Source: Cupriavidus pampae
GTDB taxonomy: Bacteria; Pseudomonadota; Gammaproteobacteria; Burkholderiales; Burkholderiaceae
DNA: 64,000 nucleotides
Assembly: GCF_914271485.1 (NCBI RefSeq)
Contig: NZ_CAJZAG010000003.1
Coordinates: 186,001-250,000, forward strand
Direction of reading: 5' to 3'
Under the pieces are notes generated by a model, which worked only from the letters and a program-made list of their open reading frames with translations, did no database searches and was not told the DNA's origin. The position numbers and the translations under genes are program-made. This document shows, one piece after another, positions 52,278-61,684 of this stretch (its first letter is position 1; each line of letters opens with the position of its first letter).

Positions 52278-53269
52278 CCGATTAGTAACGGATCGTAGAC
52301 CGTCATGGCATAAAGGTTCAGCAGGCCGCTTCCCACGGCAAACACAAGCGCCAGCAATTGAATGACTCTCGACTCGGAAGTGAAAGCCTTGAGGATATAA
52401 ATCAGAACGAATACGGACAGCAACTCGCGGAACCTGGCTGCCACGATTGGGAATTCCAGCATCGAGAAGTGGATGGCAACACTGAGCAGCATCCCGATCA
52501 CGGCATATTGCATCGTCACATCGTTCTGCCGCCACAAATAAAGCGCGGCGACCATCAGCGCGATGTCCAACATAAATGGCAACGGCACGATGGTCGAAGA
52601 CGTCGCCACATCGAGGTAAGTTCCCATCACAGGGAATATCGTCTGAAACGTCGAAAACAGCATCTGTCGAAGCAGCAATCCCGCAACAAAGATGCTGACG
52701 ATCAATAGCACAGCCACCTTGAAATTCAGGCGTCCCAGCACGTACACCGCCAACAGCACGACGGCGGAATAATGGAAGGTGACCGCCAGACAGAGCAGCA
52801 GAAATTCCCACATCTTGAAGCGACGCTCATCCTTCCTCCAGAACACGAAGAAAGCGATCGCGAACGCAATCGAAGCGCGCAGTACGGTCAGCTCGAACAG
52901 AATGAAATATCGGCTGATATAGAAAAACACCAGCACCGCGATCAATCCAAGCGTCATCTGCGAAGTCCGTACCGCGGCGCCCTTGATCAGGATACAGAGC
53001 GCGCAAATCGTACCGTAGATCGCAATATTCCCCAAACCCAGGCTTGCCAGCGAATAGACCAGCGTGGTGAAACCAAACTCGAAGCGCGTGTCCACGCCGA
53101 ACAGCCCCTCGCTCGAGCGAACCAGTTCGAAGAATTCGAGATAGTTAGGGTAATCGCGGCTGATGCCCAGGAATTGATGTCCGGCGACAATCCCAAGGAT
53201 GATGGCCAGCACGCAGAGAAATGCCACCCCGGCCGCGAGCCTGACGTCCTGGTAGGGTTTCTGATTCAT
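52274..53269 (-). CDS. EpsG/Wzy-like polysaccharide polymerase
   Basis: A 331-aa integral membrane protein with about ten helices and EpsG-family character: ISRDYPNYLEFFELVR (the DYxxY-type periplasmic motif), RFEFGFTTLVYSLASLG, LFELTVLRASIAFAIAFF and LAVTFHYSAVVLLAVYVL with the conserved histidine. Such proteins polymerise undecaprenyl-linked repeat units. Starting at 53269 avoids an upstream extension inside the flippase. It overlaps wzx by 4 nt. It is the only polymerase candidate in the two loci. Confidence 0.8.
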   Translation of the reverse strand: MNQKPYQDVRLAAGVAFLCVLAIILGIVAGHQFLGISRDYPNYLEFFELVRSSEGLFGVDTRFEFGFTTLVYSLASLGLGNIAIYGTICALCILIKGAAVRTSQMTLGLIAVLVFFYISRYFILFELTVLRASIAFAIAFFVFWRKDERRFKMWEFLLLCLAVTFHYSAVVLLAVYVLGRLNFKVAVLLIVSIFVAGLLLRQMLFSTFQTIFPVMGTYLDVATSSTIVPLPFMLDIALMVAALYLWRQNDVTMQYAVIGMLLSVAIHFSMLEFPIVAARFRELLSVFVLIYILKAFTSESRVIQLLALVFAVGSGLLNLYAMTVYDPLLIG

Positions 53270-54525
53270 CTTGCCTGCCTCGCCAACATCTTCATGCCGA
53301 TCGCATCGAAGGACATCCGCAAAGACCACGCAACGGCAGCGCCGCTGACACCGAAGGCCTTGGTCAGTCCGACCAGCGCGGCGATATACAGCGGTACTTC
53401 CAACAGATGCAACATCGCCGTCGCGCGCGTGCGGCCCTTGGCATGCAGCAGTGCAAAGTACATCGACCCGATCGCATTCGCCAGTACGCCAACGCAGAGG
53501 ATTCTCCCTACGGCTACCGATGCCGGATCAGCCGGATGCCCGAGCCACAGCGTCAGCAGCTCCGGCAAGATCGCTGCAAGGAGCAGCAGGCCTGCCAGCA
53601 TGGCGCCGATTACACGCACGAACCAGAGTCGGAACAGGCGTGTTGCACCAGCGGGATCGTCGACCAGCAGCCGACTGATGGCGGGAAATGCCACAGTGGT
53701 GACAGCGCTCGACAGTATAAGCGTCTGCACCGTGACCTCGTAAGGAATCACGTAGGTCGTCACGGCCGCAGCACTGATGATCGCGGCGATGAGAAACCGG
53801 TCCGCCTGCGTCAGCAAGGGGCTCAGTACGCTGCTGATCGTGAACCATCCGCCAAACTGAAACAGTTGCCTGGCCACCCCGCGCGAATAGGTGCCGTGCC
53901 GGCCGTCGGCGGGCAAGCACTGCAACGCAAAAACCCGGTAGAACCACAACGCCAGTGCGCGCGAAATGACAAGACTCGCAATGAGGATGTCAACGCGCGT
54001 GGTGAATAGCGAGATCAGATATGGGAGTCCGAAGTTCGCCGCGCCCAGCAGGATGCGCAGCACGCTGATATTCCGAAAGCTCAGATAGGCTTCGTTGACG
54101 CCACGATAGGTCGCACTGACGGCCTGCATGGGCAATGCAAGCCCCAGCAACAGGATCGCCGAGCGGACTTCGGACTGCGGCACCTCATTCGCGTGCACCA
54201 GATTGCCGACGCCAAGCATGGCAGCCAACAGAATGAGTACCATGCCGATACCACCGGTGACGAGCGTCAGGCGCGTCGCGGTGGTCAGTACATCCGCGAT
54301 GGACGCTTCGTCGTGCCCATTACGCAGCGCCGCGACGCGCTGCGTCGTGGCGCGACCGATGCCAAGATCCAGTGCGCTCGCATAACCGATCAACCCCCAC
54401 GCGAGCGCCAGCAAGCCAAAGCGCTGACCACCTAGGCCGGCCAGCAGATGCGGCACGGTCAACGCGGCGATCAGCAACGGCAGGCCAAGCCCAAACAGAT
54501 TCCAGGAGATGTGTGACGCGCGCAT
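53266..54525 (-). CDS. Polysaccharide flippase, Wzx-like (locus 2)
   Basis: A 419-aa membrane protein of the polysaccharide-biosynthesis flippase superfamily: SWNLFGLGLPLLIAALTVPHLLAGLGGQRFGLLALAWGLIGYASALDLGIGRATTQ, then FQFGGWFTISSVLSPLLTQADRFLIAAIIS. About 12 helices. It should translocate the locus 2 repeat unit. Unrelated in close sequence to the locus 1 flippase. First of the transferase/export block of locus 2, separated from wbpP by 111 nt. Confidence 0.88.
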   Translation of the reverse strand: MRASHISWNLFGLGLPLLIAALTVPHLLAGLGGQRFGLLALAWGLIGYASALDLGIGRATTQRVAALRNGHDEASIADVLTTATRLTLVTGGIGMVLILLAAMLGVGNLVHANEVPQSEVRSAILLLGLALPMQAVSATYRGVNEAYLSFRNISVLRILLGAANFGLPYLISLFTTRVDILIASLVISRALALWFYRVFALQCLPADGRHGTYSRGVARQLFQFGGWFTISSVLSPLLTQADRFLIAAIISAAAVTTYVIPYEVTVQTLILSSAVTTVAFPAISRLLVDDPAGATRLFRLWFVRVIGAMLAGLLLLAAILPELLTLWLGHPADPASVAVGRILCVGVLANAIGSMYFALLHAKGRTRATAMLHLLEVPLYIAALVGLTKAFGVSGAAVAWSLRMSFDAIGMKMLARQAR

Positions 54526-54636
54526 CTAGTGTGTTGTGTGGTGGATCGATCCCCCGAGACGAAACCGCGCTGTGAATATTCGCGATGGCGTGAGCGAGGG
54601 CCCGGGGGTTACCCCCCAGAGACGCAGGCCCGAGCG

Positions 54637-55719
54637 TCAGTCGGCCGTCTGCCTGCGTTGGCGACTCACATACCAACCCATTGCTTCTTCCAGACCATCG
54701 CTGATCCGGTGCGTCGGCGCATAGCCGAGCAGCGTGACAGCCTTGCTCACGTCGGCCTGGCTGTGGCGCACGTCGCCGGCACGAAAATCGCGATAGTTCG
54801 GCTGCACCGTAGCACTCACCCCATATGGCGCGAGATTGCGGCGCAAGGCATCGAAGAGATCGTTGAGCGTGGTCCGATCGCCCACGGCGACGTTATAGAC
54901 TTGATTGGTCGCCGCGGTATCGGTTGCGGTGGCGGCAAGCAGGTTCGCCTGCACTGCGTTCGCCACGTAGCAGAAGTCGCGGCTCGTCTCGCCATCGCCG
55001 TTGATATGAACGGTCTCGCCGGTCAGCAGCGATGCGGTCCACTTGGGGATCACCGCCGCATAAGCACCCTCCGGATCCTGACGCGGCCCAAAAACATTGA
55101 AATAGCGCAGGCCGATGGTCTGGAAGTCGTAGCAACGTGCAAACACGTCCGCGTAGAGCTCGTTGACGTACTTGGTCACGGCGTAGGGACTCAGGGGCTT
55201 GCCAATGCGATCCTCGACCTTGGGCAGTCCCGGATGGTCACCGTACGTGCTGCTGCTCGCGGCATAGGTGAAACGCTTCACCTTGGCATCGCGCGCCGCA
55301 ACCAGCATATTGAGGAAGCCCGTGATATTCGACTCGTTGGTCGCGATCGGATCCTGCAGACTGCGCGGCACCGAACCGAGCGCCGCCTGGTGCAGCACGT
55401 AATTCACCGCGTGCTCAGCACCGTCACGCCGGAACACGCACGCGCGCCGGCAGTCTTCGAGGTTGCGAATATCGCCTTCGATGAGCTGGAAATTCGCCCA
55501 CTGCGTGGGCGCCACCAGACCGCGCACCTCTTCGAGATTGGCCCGGTGGCCGGTGGCGAAGTTGTCGAGCCCGACCACGCGCTGGTCGAGCTTGAGCAGG
55601 GTTTCGAGCAGATTACTGCCAATGAATCCCGCGACGCCCGTCACCAGCCACGTTTTCGGCGCGGCAGCGAGCTCCCGCTTCAGTTGTGCGTAGGCATGGG
55701 GTTGTGTGGAACTCACCAT
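54637..55719 (-). CDS. wbpP: UDP-N-acetylglucosamine C4-epimerase (WbpP/TviC type)
   Basis: A 360-aa extended SDR epimerase. [22 protein letters not shown] (NAD binding), [51 protein letters not shown] and [51 protein letters not shown] with the catalytic YxxxK. This GVPRS-type group epimerises UDP-GlcNAc(A) and UDP-GalNAc(A). ATG 55719 is favoured over 55725 by distance to aagga. With the adjacent dehydrogenase it makes UDP-GalNAcA. Confidence 0.9.
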   Translation of the reverse strand: MVSSTQPHAYAQLKRELAAAPKTWLVTGVAGFIGSNLLETLLKLDQRVVGLDNFATGHRANLEEVRGLVAPTQWANFQLIEGDIRNLEDCRRACVFRRDGAEHAVNYVLHQAALGSVPRSLQDPIATNESNITGFLNMLVAARDAKVKRFTYAASSSTYGDHPGLPKVEDRIGKPLSPYAVTKYVNELYADVFARCYDFQTIGLRYFNVFGPRQDPEGAYAAVIPKWTASLLTGETVHINGDGETSRDFCYVANAVQANLLAATATDTAATNQVYNVAVGDRTTLNDLFDALRRNLAPYGVSATVQPNYRDFRAGDVRHSQADVSKAVTLLGYAPTHRISDGLEEAMGWYVSRQRRQTAD

Positions 55720-55743
55720 CTTCATCTTTCCTTGGCCAATGAT

Positions 55744-57021
55744 TTACAGCCGTCCGTCGGCGGCGCCGAGCGGAAGCACACCCTTGACGTCGAACAGCAC
55801 GGCGCCAGAATGTCCGAGCGCCTTGATTCCCGCCTCGCCCAATGCCACGAACTGGTGGTGACCCACTGCCAGCACCACGGCCGCGTACTGGCCGGGCGGG
55901 GGCATTTCGGTCAGGCATTGCAGGCCATACTCATGCTCGGCATCGGCAACGTCGATCCACGGGTCGAACACATCGACCTGCGCGTTATAAGACCGCAGGG
56001 CCGCGATGATATCCACCACTTTGGTATTGCGGACGTCCGGGCAGTTTTCCTTGAACGTCAGACCCAACACCAGAATCCGGCTGCCGAGCACGTTCACGCC
56101 CTTGCGCAGCATCAGCTTGACGGTCTCGTCGGCGACGTGCTGCGCCATGTTGTCGTTGATGCGACGACCCGCGAGGATCACCTCCGGGTGATAGCCCACT
56201 TCCTGCGCCTTGTGCGTCAGATAATAAGGGTCCACACCGATGCAATGCCCCCCCACCAAACCGGGACGGAACGGGAGGAAGTTCCACTTGGTTCCCGCAG
56301 CCTCGAGCACCTCGAGCGTATCGATGCCAAGCCTGTGGAAGATCAGGCTGAGCTCGTTCATCAGTGCGATGTTCACGTCGCGCTGCGTGTTCTCGATCAC
56401 CTTGGCCGCCTCGGCGACCTTGATACTGCTGGCCTTGTGCGTGCCGGCGGTAATGATTTCCGCGTACAGCTGATCCACGGCCACGGCCACATCCTCGGTA
56501 CTGCCGCTGGTCACCTTGCGGATCGTCGGCAGGCGATGTTGCTTGTCGCCGGGATTGATGCGCTCCGGGCTATAGCCGCAGAAGAAGTCCACGTTGAACG
56601 ACTTTCCGCTCATCCGTTCGAGCACGGGAACACAGACCTCTTCCGTGGCGCCGGGATAGACGGTCGATTCATAGATCACCACCGCGCCCTGCGGCATGAC
56701 ACGACCGACGGTCTCGCTGGCCTTGACCAGCGGTGTCATGTCCGGGCGATTGGCCTTGTCCACTGGCGTCGGCACCGTCACGATGAACACCGCACAGTCC
56801 CGCAGATCGTCGACATTGCAGGTGTATTCGAGTTGCGCGGCTTCCGCCAGTTCGTCCTGGTCGACTTCCAGCGTGCCGTCGCGCCCGGACTTGAGTTCGG
56901 CGATGCGCGTCGGGTTGATGTCAAAACCGACAACCGGGCGCCGCTTGCCGAATTCCACTGCCAGCGGCAGTCCGACGTAGCCAAGGCCGATGACCGCGAT
57001 TTTTGCTTGGTTCAGGTTCAT
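55744..57021 (-). CDS. wbpO: UDP-N-acetylhexosamine 6-dehydrogenase (WbpO/TviB type)
   Basis: A 425-aa nucleotide-sugar dehydrogenase: KIAVIGLGYVGLPLAVEFGK, FIVTVPTPVDKANRPDMTPL, YESTVYPGATEEVCVPVLE, VIENTQRDVNIALMNELSLIFHRLGIDT, and the catalytic cysteine motif GLVGGHCIGVDPYYL. This type oxidises C6 of UDP-GalNAc or UDP-GlcNAc to the uronic acid (as in Vi antigen and P. aeruginosa O6). ATG 57021 is preferred; the TTG 6 nt upstream is not. 24-nt gap to wbpP. Confidence 0.92.
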   Translation of the reverse strand: MNLNQAKIAVIGLGYVGLPLAVEFGKRRPVVGFDINPTRIAELKSGRDGTLEVDQDELAEAAQLEYTCNVDDLRDCAVFIVTVPTPVDKANRPDMTPLVKASETVGRVMPQGAVVIYESTVYPGATEEVCVPVLERMSGKSFNVDFFCGYSPERINPGDKQHRLPTIRKVTSGSTEDVAVAVDQLYAEIITAGTHKASSIKVAEAAKVIENTQRDVNIALMNELSLIFHRLGIDTLEVLEAAGTKWNFLPFRPGLVGGHCIGVDPYYLTHKAQEVGYHPEVILAGRRINDNMAQHVADETVKLMLRKGVNVLGSRILVLGLTFKENCPDVRNTKVVDIIAALRSYNAQVDVFDPWIDVADAEHEYGLQCLTEMPPPGQYAAVVLAVGHHQFVALGEAGIKALGHSGAVLFDVKGVLPLGAADGRL

Positions 57022-57075
57022 GCGCAAAGAGAAATCAAACGTTAACGGATGGGATCGTCACCAATCCGATCGGTA

Positions 57076-57630
57076 TCACTCAAACAGTTCCGCTGCCGCA
57101 AGACTGGCGCCGGTCTGGTCCTTGGACGACAACAGCGGCGCCACATCTATCCGCGGCCAGTCGATACCGATCTCCGGGTCGTTCCATGCAATCGTGCGCT
57201 CGAACTGCGGCGCATAGTAGTCGGTGGTCTTGTAGAGGAAATCCGCAGATTCCGACAGTACGACAAAGCCGTGCGCAAACCCCGGTGGCACCCAGAACTG
57301 ACGATGGTTATCTTCGCTCAACTCCGCGCCGACCCATTTGCCAAAGGTCATGGATTGCTTGCGGATATCGACGGCAACGTCGAACACCCGTCCGCGCACC
57401 ACGCGCACTAGCTTGCCCTGCGGTTGCTGGATCTGGTAATGCAGACCACGCAGGACACCCTTGCCGCTGCGGCTATGGTTGTCCTGCACGAACTCCAGAT
57501 TGAGGCCGGTCGCCTCGGCGAACGCCTTCTGGTTGAAGCTCTCGAGGAAGAACCCACGCGCGTCGCCAAAGACCTTCGGCTCGATGATCATGACATCGGG
57601 AATGGCCGTCCGAATGACGTTCATGCTCAT
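57076..57630 (-). CDS. rfbC: dTDP-4-dehydrorhamnose 3,5-epimerase
   Basis: A 184-aa cupin-fold epimerase, step 3 of dTDP-L-rhamnose synthesis. Typical sequence: [66 protein letters not shown], and [27 protein letters not shown]. The His in RGLHYQ and the Tyr in TTDYY are the catalytic-type pair. ATG 57630 overlaps the rfbA stop; ATG 57624 is an alternative. Next gene is wbpO, 54 nt away. Confidence 0.95.
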   Translation of the reverse strand: MSMNVIRTAIPDVMIIEPKVFGDARGFFLESFNQKAFAEATGLNLEFVQDNHSRSGKGVLRGLHYQIQQPQGKLVRVVRGRVFDVAVDIRKQSMTFGKWVGAELSEDNHRQFWVPPGFAHGFVVLSESADFLYKTTDYYAPQFERTIAWNDPEIGIDWPRIDVAPLLSSKDQTGASLAAAELFE

Positions 57631-58505
57631 TTGATGGATTCCGAAATGATGTGCTGCAGATACTGACCGTAGCCGTTCTTGAGCAGCGGTTTCGCCAGCC
57701 GCTCGACCTGCTCCGCCGTAATCCATTTGCTACGGTAGGCGATCTCTTCCGGACAAGCCACCATCAGACCCTGGCGGTTCTGCAGCGTGGCGATGAAGCT
57801 TGCGGCTTCGAGCAGCGAATCGTGCGTACCGGTGTCGAGCCATGCATAGCCCCGACCCATGATCTCGACGTCGAGCTGCCCCAGCTCGAGGTACCGCTTG
57901 TTGACATCCGTGATCTCGAGCTCGCCGCGCGCGGACGGCTTGACGTCCGCCGCGATGTCGCAGATCTGATTGTCGTAGAAATACAGCCCCGTCACCGCGT
58001 AGTGCGAGCGCGGCTTCACCGGCTTCTCCTCCAGGGACAGCGCGCGGAAATTGTCGTCGAACTCGACGACGCCATACCGTTCCGGATCGTGCACGTGATA
58101 GGCGAAGACCGTCGCGCCCTGTTCCTTTTCGGAAGCGCGCTCGAGCTGGCCGGCAAGGTCGTGGCCGAAGAAGATGTTGTCACCGAGGATCAGCGTCGAC
58201 GGGTCATTGCCGACGAAATCGCGCCCGATGATGAAAGCCTGCGCCAGCCCGTCCGGAGATGGCTGCACTGCGTACGACAGATTCAGGCCCCACGCGCTGC
58301 CGTCACCAAGCATCTCGGCGAAGCGAGGCGTGTCCTCCGGCGTCGAAATGATGAGGATGTCCCGAATACCCGCCAGCATCAGCGTGGACAGCGGGTAGTA
58401 GATCATCGGCTTGTCGTACACCGGCAGCAGTTGCTTGGAGACAGACCGCGTGATCGGATAGAGTCGCGTGCCGGAACCGCCGGCCAGGATGATGCCTTTG
58501 CGCAT
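57627..58505 (-). CDS. rfbA: Glucose-1-phosphate thymidylyltransferase
   Basis: A 292-aa nucleotidyltransferase, step 1 of dTDP-L-rhamnose synthesis, joining dTTP and glucose 1-phosphate. Signatures: [89 protein letters not shown] and [21 protein letters not shown]. Usually feedback-inhibited by dTDP-rhamnose. The gene lies 10 nt after rfbD. Confidence 0.96.
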   Translation of the reverse strand: MRKGIILAGGSGTRLYPITRSVSKQLLPVYDKPMIYYPLSTLMLAGIRDILIISTPEDTPRFAEMLGDGSAWGLNLSYAVQPSPDGLAQAFIIGRDFVGNDPSTLILGDNIFFGHDLAGQLERASEKEQGATVFAYHVHDPERYGVVEFDDNFRALSLEEKPVKPRSHYAVTGLYFYDNQICDIAADVKPSARGELEITDVNKRYLELGQLDVEIMGRGYAWLDTGTHDSLLEAASFIATLQNRQGLMVACPEEIAYRSKWITAEQVERLAKPLLKNGYGQYLQHIISESIK

Positions 58506-58515
58506 GGTACGAATG

Positions 58516-59448
58516 TCAGGAAAGAATCTGGTCCAGCAGGAGGTCGATGCCCTCCTTCCAGTCAGGAAGATGGATATCGAACGTGTCCCGCAACTTGGTC
58601 GTATCGAGGCGCGAGTTCGTGGGCCTCGGGGCGGGTAGCGGATAGGCGGTAGCCGGAATCGGCTCGATGCTTGCCACAGCCGCCTTCAGCGTGGCACCTC
58701 GCGCGGCGGCACCGGCTACCACGTGCGTTGCATAGCCATGCCACGTGGTCTCGCCCGCCGCGGCGAGGTGGTAGATCCCCGTCGGAAATGCTTCGGGCCG
58801 GCCATGCAGCCAGTACCTCGCGACGATCTGGGCCGTGACATCCGCGATCAAGGCGGCGGTCGTCGGTGCGCCGAACTGATCGTGGATCACGCGCAGGCTG
58901 TCACGCTCGCGCGCCAGGCGCAGCATGGTCTTCGCAAAGTTGTTGCCGTGGGCGCCCGCCACCCAGCAGGTACGCAGAATCAGCGCGGCGGCACCGCTGT
59001 CGGTCACCGCCTGCTCGCCTGCCAGCTTGCTCTTGCCATAAACCGATTGCGGATTCACCGCATCGGTTTCGCGGTACCAGCCCTGACCGGCGCCGTCGCG
59101 TCCGGTACCGTCAAACACGTAATCGGTTGAATAATGCACCAACAGGCTTCCGACCTCGCGTGCAGCCGACGCCAACACCCCGGGCGCCACGCCATTGACC
59201 GCGAATGCCGTCTCGGCATCGGACTCCGCTTTATCCACCGCCGTGTAGGCCGCCGGGTTCAGGATCACATCGGGCTTGATCTCGCGCACCAGCGCGCGCA
59301 GCGCGTCAGGCTGCGTAAGATCGCCGTGGCTGCGGTCCACCGCCACCACACGACCCAGCGGCGCAAGACTGCGTCGCAGTTCGAAGCCGACCTGCCCCTT
59401 GCTTCCTGTTACAAGAAATGTGGGCGTCTTGCGCGTATCAGGCCGCAT
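58516..59448 (-). CDS. rfbD: dTDP-4-dehydrorhamnose reductase
   Basis: A 310-aa SDR reductase, final step of dTDP-L-rhamnose synthesis. [60 protein letters not shown], and [12 protein letters not shown] with the YxxxK pair are diagnostic, with [17 protein letters not shown] toward the C-terminus. ATG 59448 lies inside the end of rfbB (11-nt overlap). Confidence 0.95.
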   Translation of the reverse strand: MRPDTRKTPTFLVTGSKGQVGFELRRSLAPLGRVVAVDRSHGDLTQPDALRALVREIKPDVILNPAAYTAVDKAESDAETAFAVNGVAPGVLASAAREVGSLLVHYSTDYVFDGTGRDGAGQGWYRETDAVNPQSVYGKSKLAGEQAVTDSGAAALILRTCWVAGAHGNNFAKTMLRLARERDSLRVIHDQFGAPTTAALIADVTAQIVARYWLHGRPEAFPTGIYHLAAAGETTWHGYATHVVAGAAARGATLKAAVASIEPIPATAYPLPAPRPTNSRLDTTKLRDTFDIHLPDWKEGIDLLLDQILS

Positions 59449-60502
59449 ATTGCTTGGCCACCCAGTTACGATATTCGCCCGACATGACGTCCTGCACCCA
59501 CGCCTGATTGTCCAGATACCACTGGACCGTCTTGCGCAGACCGGTCTCGAACGTCTCCGCCGGCTTCCAGCCCAGCTCGCGTTCGAGCTTGCGGGCGTCG
59601 ATGGCATAGCGCCGGTCGTGGCCGGGCCGGTCCTTCACGAATGTGATCTGATCGCGATAGGATCCTGCTGCCTTGGGCTTGAGCACGTCCAGCAGATCGC
59701 ACAGCGTATGAACGACCTCTAGATTGGTTTTTTCGTTCCAGCCGCCTACGTTGTAGGTCTCGCCCACCCGGCCACGCGCCAGCACCTCGCGAATCGCCGC
59801 GCAGTGATCGCCCACATACAGCCAATCCCGGACATTCTGTCCATCGCCATAGACCGGAAGTGGCTTACCCCCGAGCGCATTCGCGATCATGAGCGGAATC
59901 AGCTTCTCGGGAAAATGATATGGGCCGTAGTTATTGGAGCAGTTCGTCGTAAGAACCGGCAGCCCATAGGTGTGGTGATAGGCGCGGACCAGATGATCGG
60001 ATGCCGCCTTGGATGCGGAGTACGGGCTATTCGGCTGATAGGCCGTCGTCTCGGAGAACTGAGCATCCTCAGGTCCGAGCGAGCCGAAGACCTCGTCCGT
60101 CGATACGTGCAGGAAACGGAAATCGGCGCGGGCAGCCTCATCCAGCCCGCTCCAGTACGCGCGCACCGCCTCGAGCAGCGTGAAGGTGCCGACGATATTG
60201 GTCTCGATAAATTCGCCGGGCCCGTGGATCGAGCGATCGACGTGGCTTTCCGCCGCAAAATGGACCACAGCGCGCGGGCGATGCGCGGCCAGCAGCGCGT
60301 CGAGCCCTGCGCGGTCGCAGATATCCGTCCTGGAGAAGACATGCCGCTCATCGCCGTCCAGCGGGGCGAGCGTCTTCAAATTCCCTGCATAGGTCAGCTT
60401 GTCGACGTTGACAATGCCCGGGGCATTGGGAGCGTTCAGCCAATCCAATACAAAATTCGCGCCGATGAATCCGGCGCCGCCAGTGACCAAGATATGCGAC
60501 AA
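59438..60502 (-). CDS. rfbB: dTDP-glucose 4,6-dehydratase
   Basis: A 354-aa extended SDR enzyme, step 2 of dTDP-L-rhamnose synthesis: [115 protein letters not shown] 60502 is the likely start: gggag stands 7 nt upstream and the protein then begins one residue before SHILVTGG. The longer frame upstream has no Shine-Dalgarno. First gene of the minus-strand rfb/locus 2 series, preceded by a hairpin-rich leader. Confidence 0.94.
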   Translation of the reverse strand: MSHILVTGGAGFIGANFVLDWLNAPNAPGIVNVDKLTYAGNLKTLAPLDGDERHVFSRTDICDRAGLDALLAAHRPRAVVHFAAESHVDRSIHGPGEFIETNIVGTFTLLEAVRAYWSGLDEAARADFRFLHVSTDEVFGSLGPEDAQFSETTAYQPNSPYSASKAASDHLVRAYHHTYGLPVLTTNCSNNYGPYHFPEKLIPLMIANALGGKPLPVYGDGQNVRDWLYVGDHCAAIREVLARGRVGETYNVGGWNEKTNLEVVHTLCDLLDVLKPKAAGSYRDQITFVKDRPGHDRRYAIDARKLERELGWKPAETFETGLRKTVQWYLDNQAWVQDVMSGEYRNWVAKQYAA

Positions 60503-60536
60503 ACTAGTACTCCCTGCTATCGATATATTTCGAGAA

Positions 60537-60596
60537 CCCGGCACACGCCGGGCACCCCTCTTCGTCCGTGAGGAGGACGGAGGGACATTACTGTCC
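60537..60596 (-). promoter_or_regulatory. Hairpin-rich 5' leader of the rfb/locus 2 operon
   Basis: Three inverted repeats on the putative leader: 60537-60542 with 60547-60552; 60563-60567 with 60575-60579; 60583-60587 with 60592-60596. An alternative pairing, 60577-60581 with 60594-60598, excludes the latter two, so the leader could switch structure. Read on the minus strand they lie between the -10 at 60611-60616 and the rfbB start. Confidence 0.45.
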
Positions 60597-60610
60597 GTGG
60601 AAGTGGCGGT

Positions 60611-60616
60611 ATTCTA
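60611..60616 (-). promoter_or_regulatory. Candidate -10 of the rfb/locus 2 promoter
   Basis: Minus-strand TAGAAT (plus-strand attcta). It precedes the hairpin leader by about 15 nt and rfbB by about 110 nt. No close -35 match is present. Confidence 0.4.
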
Positions 60617-60733
60617 TCCGACTCGCCCTCGGCCCCATCCCATGGGAGTCATCTTTTTGTAGCGTGTTGTAACCGATATCCGAACAGCACGCGCTCCCCT
60701 TGCCAAGGCAGGCAACCTTGTATGTGACAATCT

Positions 60734-61582
60734 ATGCATCTGAAAAGAGAGGATTCTCCTTCACTCTACGCCATCGGCGACCTGCAGGGCTGCCGCGATT
60801 CGGCGCAGCGACTCATAGAACGCCTGCCACCAGAAGCAGGCCTGCGTTTCCTGGGTGACCTCATAAACCGCGGGCCGGACTCTCTCGGAACGCTGTATGC
60901 CGTCCGCAACCTTGGCACGCGCGCAAAAGCACTACTGGGCAACCATGACATTCACCTCTTGGCGGTCGCTGCAGGCGTACGGAAAAAGAGTCGTTCCGAC
61001 ACAATAGACGACGTTCTCAGCGCGAACGATGCCGATGCGTTGTTGACATGGCTGCGTCATCGGCCACTAGCCATTCGGGAAGGCGGTTTTCTGCTTGTGC
61101 ACGCCGGGGTGCTGCCGCAATGGACCGCGACGCAGGTGATGGAACTGGCCGCCGAGGTCGAAGAGCAATTGCGCGGTCGGAATTGGGAGGAATTTCTTGC
61201 CGAGATTTTCGGCAATACGGCCGATCGCTGGCATGACGGGCTGCGCGGCATCGATCGCCACCGGGTTGTCATCAATGCTCTGACCCGACTCCGATTCTGC
61301 ACACCAGAAGGCGTGATGGACCTGAAATCCAAGGAAGGCCCGGGCGGCGCCGCGCAGGGCTACATGCCATGGTTCGACGTGCCGGGACGCCGAACCGCCG
61401 ATGTGACGATGGTTGCCGGGCACTGGTCCACACTGGGCTTGCTGACGCGCCCCAACTTGATGCTGCTGGATACGGGATGTGTTTGGGGCGGGCATCTGAC
61501 GGCCGCGCGACTGGACCCTGATCCCCAGCACCGCGACCTGGTACAGATCAAGTGTCCGCAGTATCGAGACCCACTGAACTGA
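60734..61582 (+). CDS. apaH: Symmetrical bis(5'-nucleosyl)-tetraphosphatase ApaH
   Basis: A 282-aa calcineurin-type metallophosphatase that hydrolyses Ap4A to two ADP. The three metal-binding boxes are clear: YAIGDLQGCRDS, FLGDLINRGPDSLG, LLGNHDIHLLA; HAGVLPQW and AGHWSTLG complete the site. LDTGCVWGGHLTAARL is the ApaH C-terminal signature. It is divergent from rfbB, with a 231-nt gap holding the rfb leader. It does not belong obviously to the polysaccharide genes and probably marks the locus edge. Confidence 0.94.
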   Translation: MHLKREDSPSLYAIGDLQGCRDSAQRLIERLPPEAGLRFLGDLINRGPDSLGTLYAVRNLGTRAKALLGNHDIHLLAVAAGVRKKSRSDTIDDVLSANDADALLTWLRHRPLAIREGGFLLVHAGVLPQWTATQVMELAAEVEEQLRGRNWEEFLAEIFGNTADRWHDGLRGIDRHRVVINALTRLRFCTPEGVMDLKSKEGPGGAAQGYMPWFDVPGRRTADVTMVAGHWSTLGLLTRPNLMLLDTGCVWGGHLTAARLDPDPQHRDLVQIKCPQYRDPLN

Positions 61583-61684
61583 GTGCTGGTCGGATCCGAC
61601 TACCAGTACAATGCCGTCCCGGCCCTCCCGTCTAAGCGGCATATGCCGTCAGCCAGCGGGCACCTCAAACGCCGCGACTTCTTG

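Noticed and set aside
54529..57045. 838-codon plus-strand open frame across the wbpP/wbpO region
   Set aside because: It lies antisense to two clear genes with strong family motifs; in high-GC DNA long antisense frames are common and its protein has no domain-like sequence.
60604..60612. ops/JUMPstart-like GGCGGTA(T) near the rfb operon
   Set aside because: It is on the plus strand, pointing toward apaH and away from the polysaccharide genes, and lacks the rest of the JUMPstart sequence.
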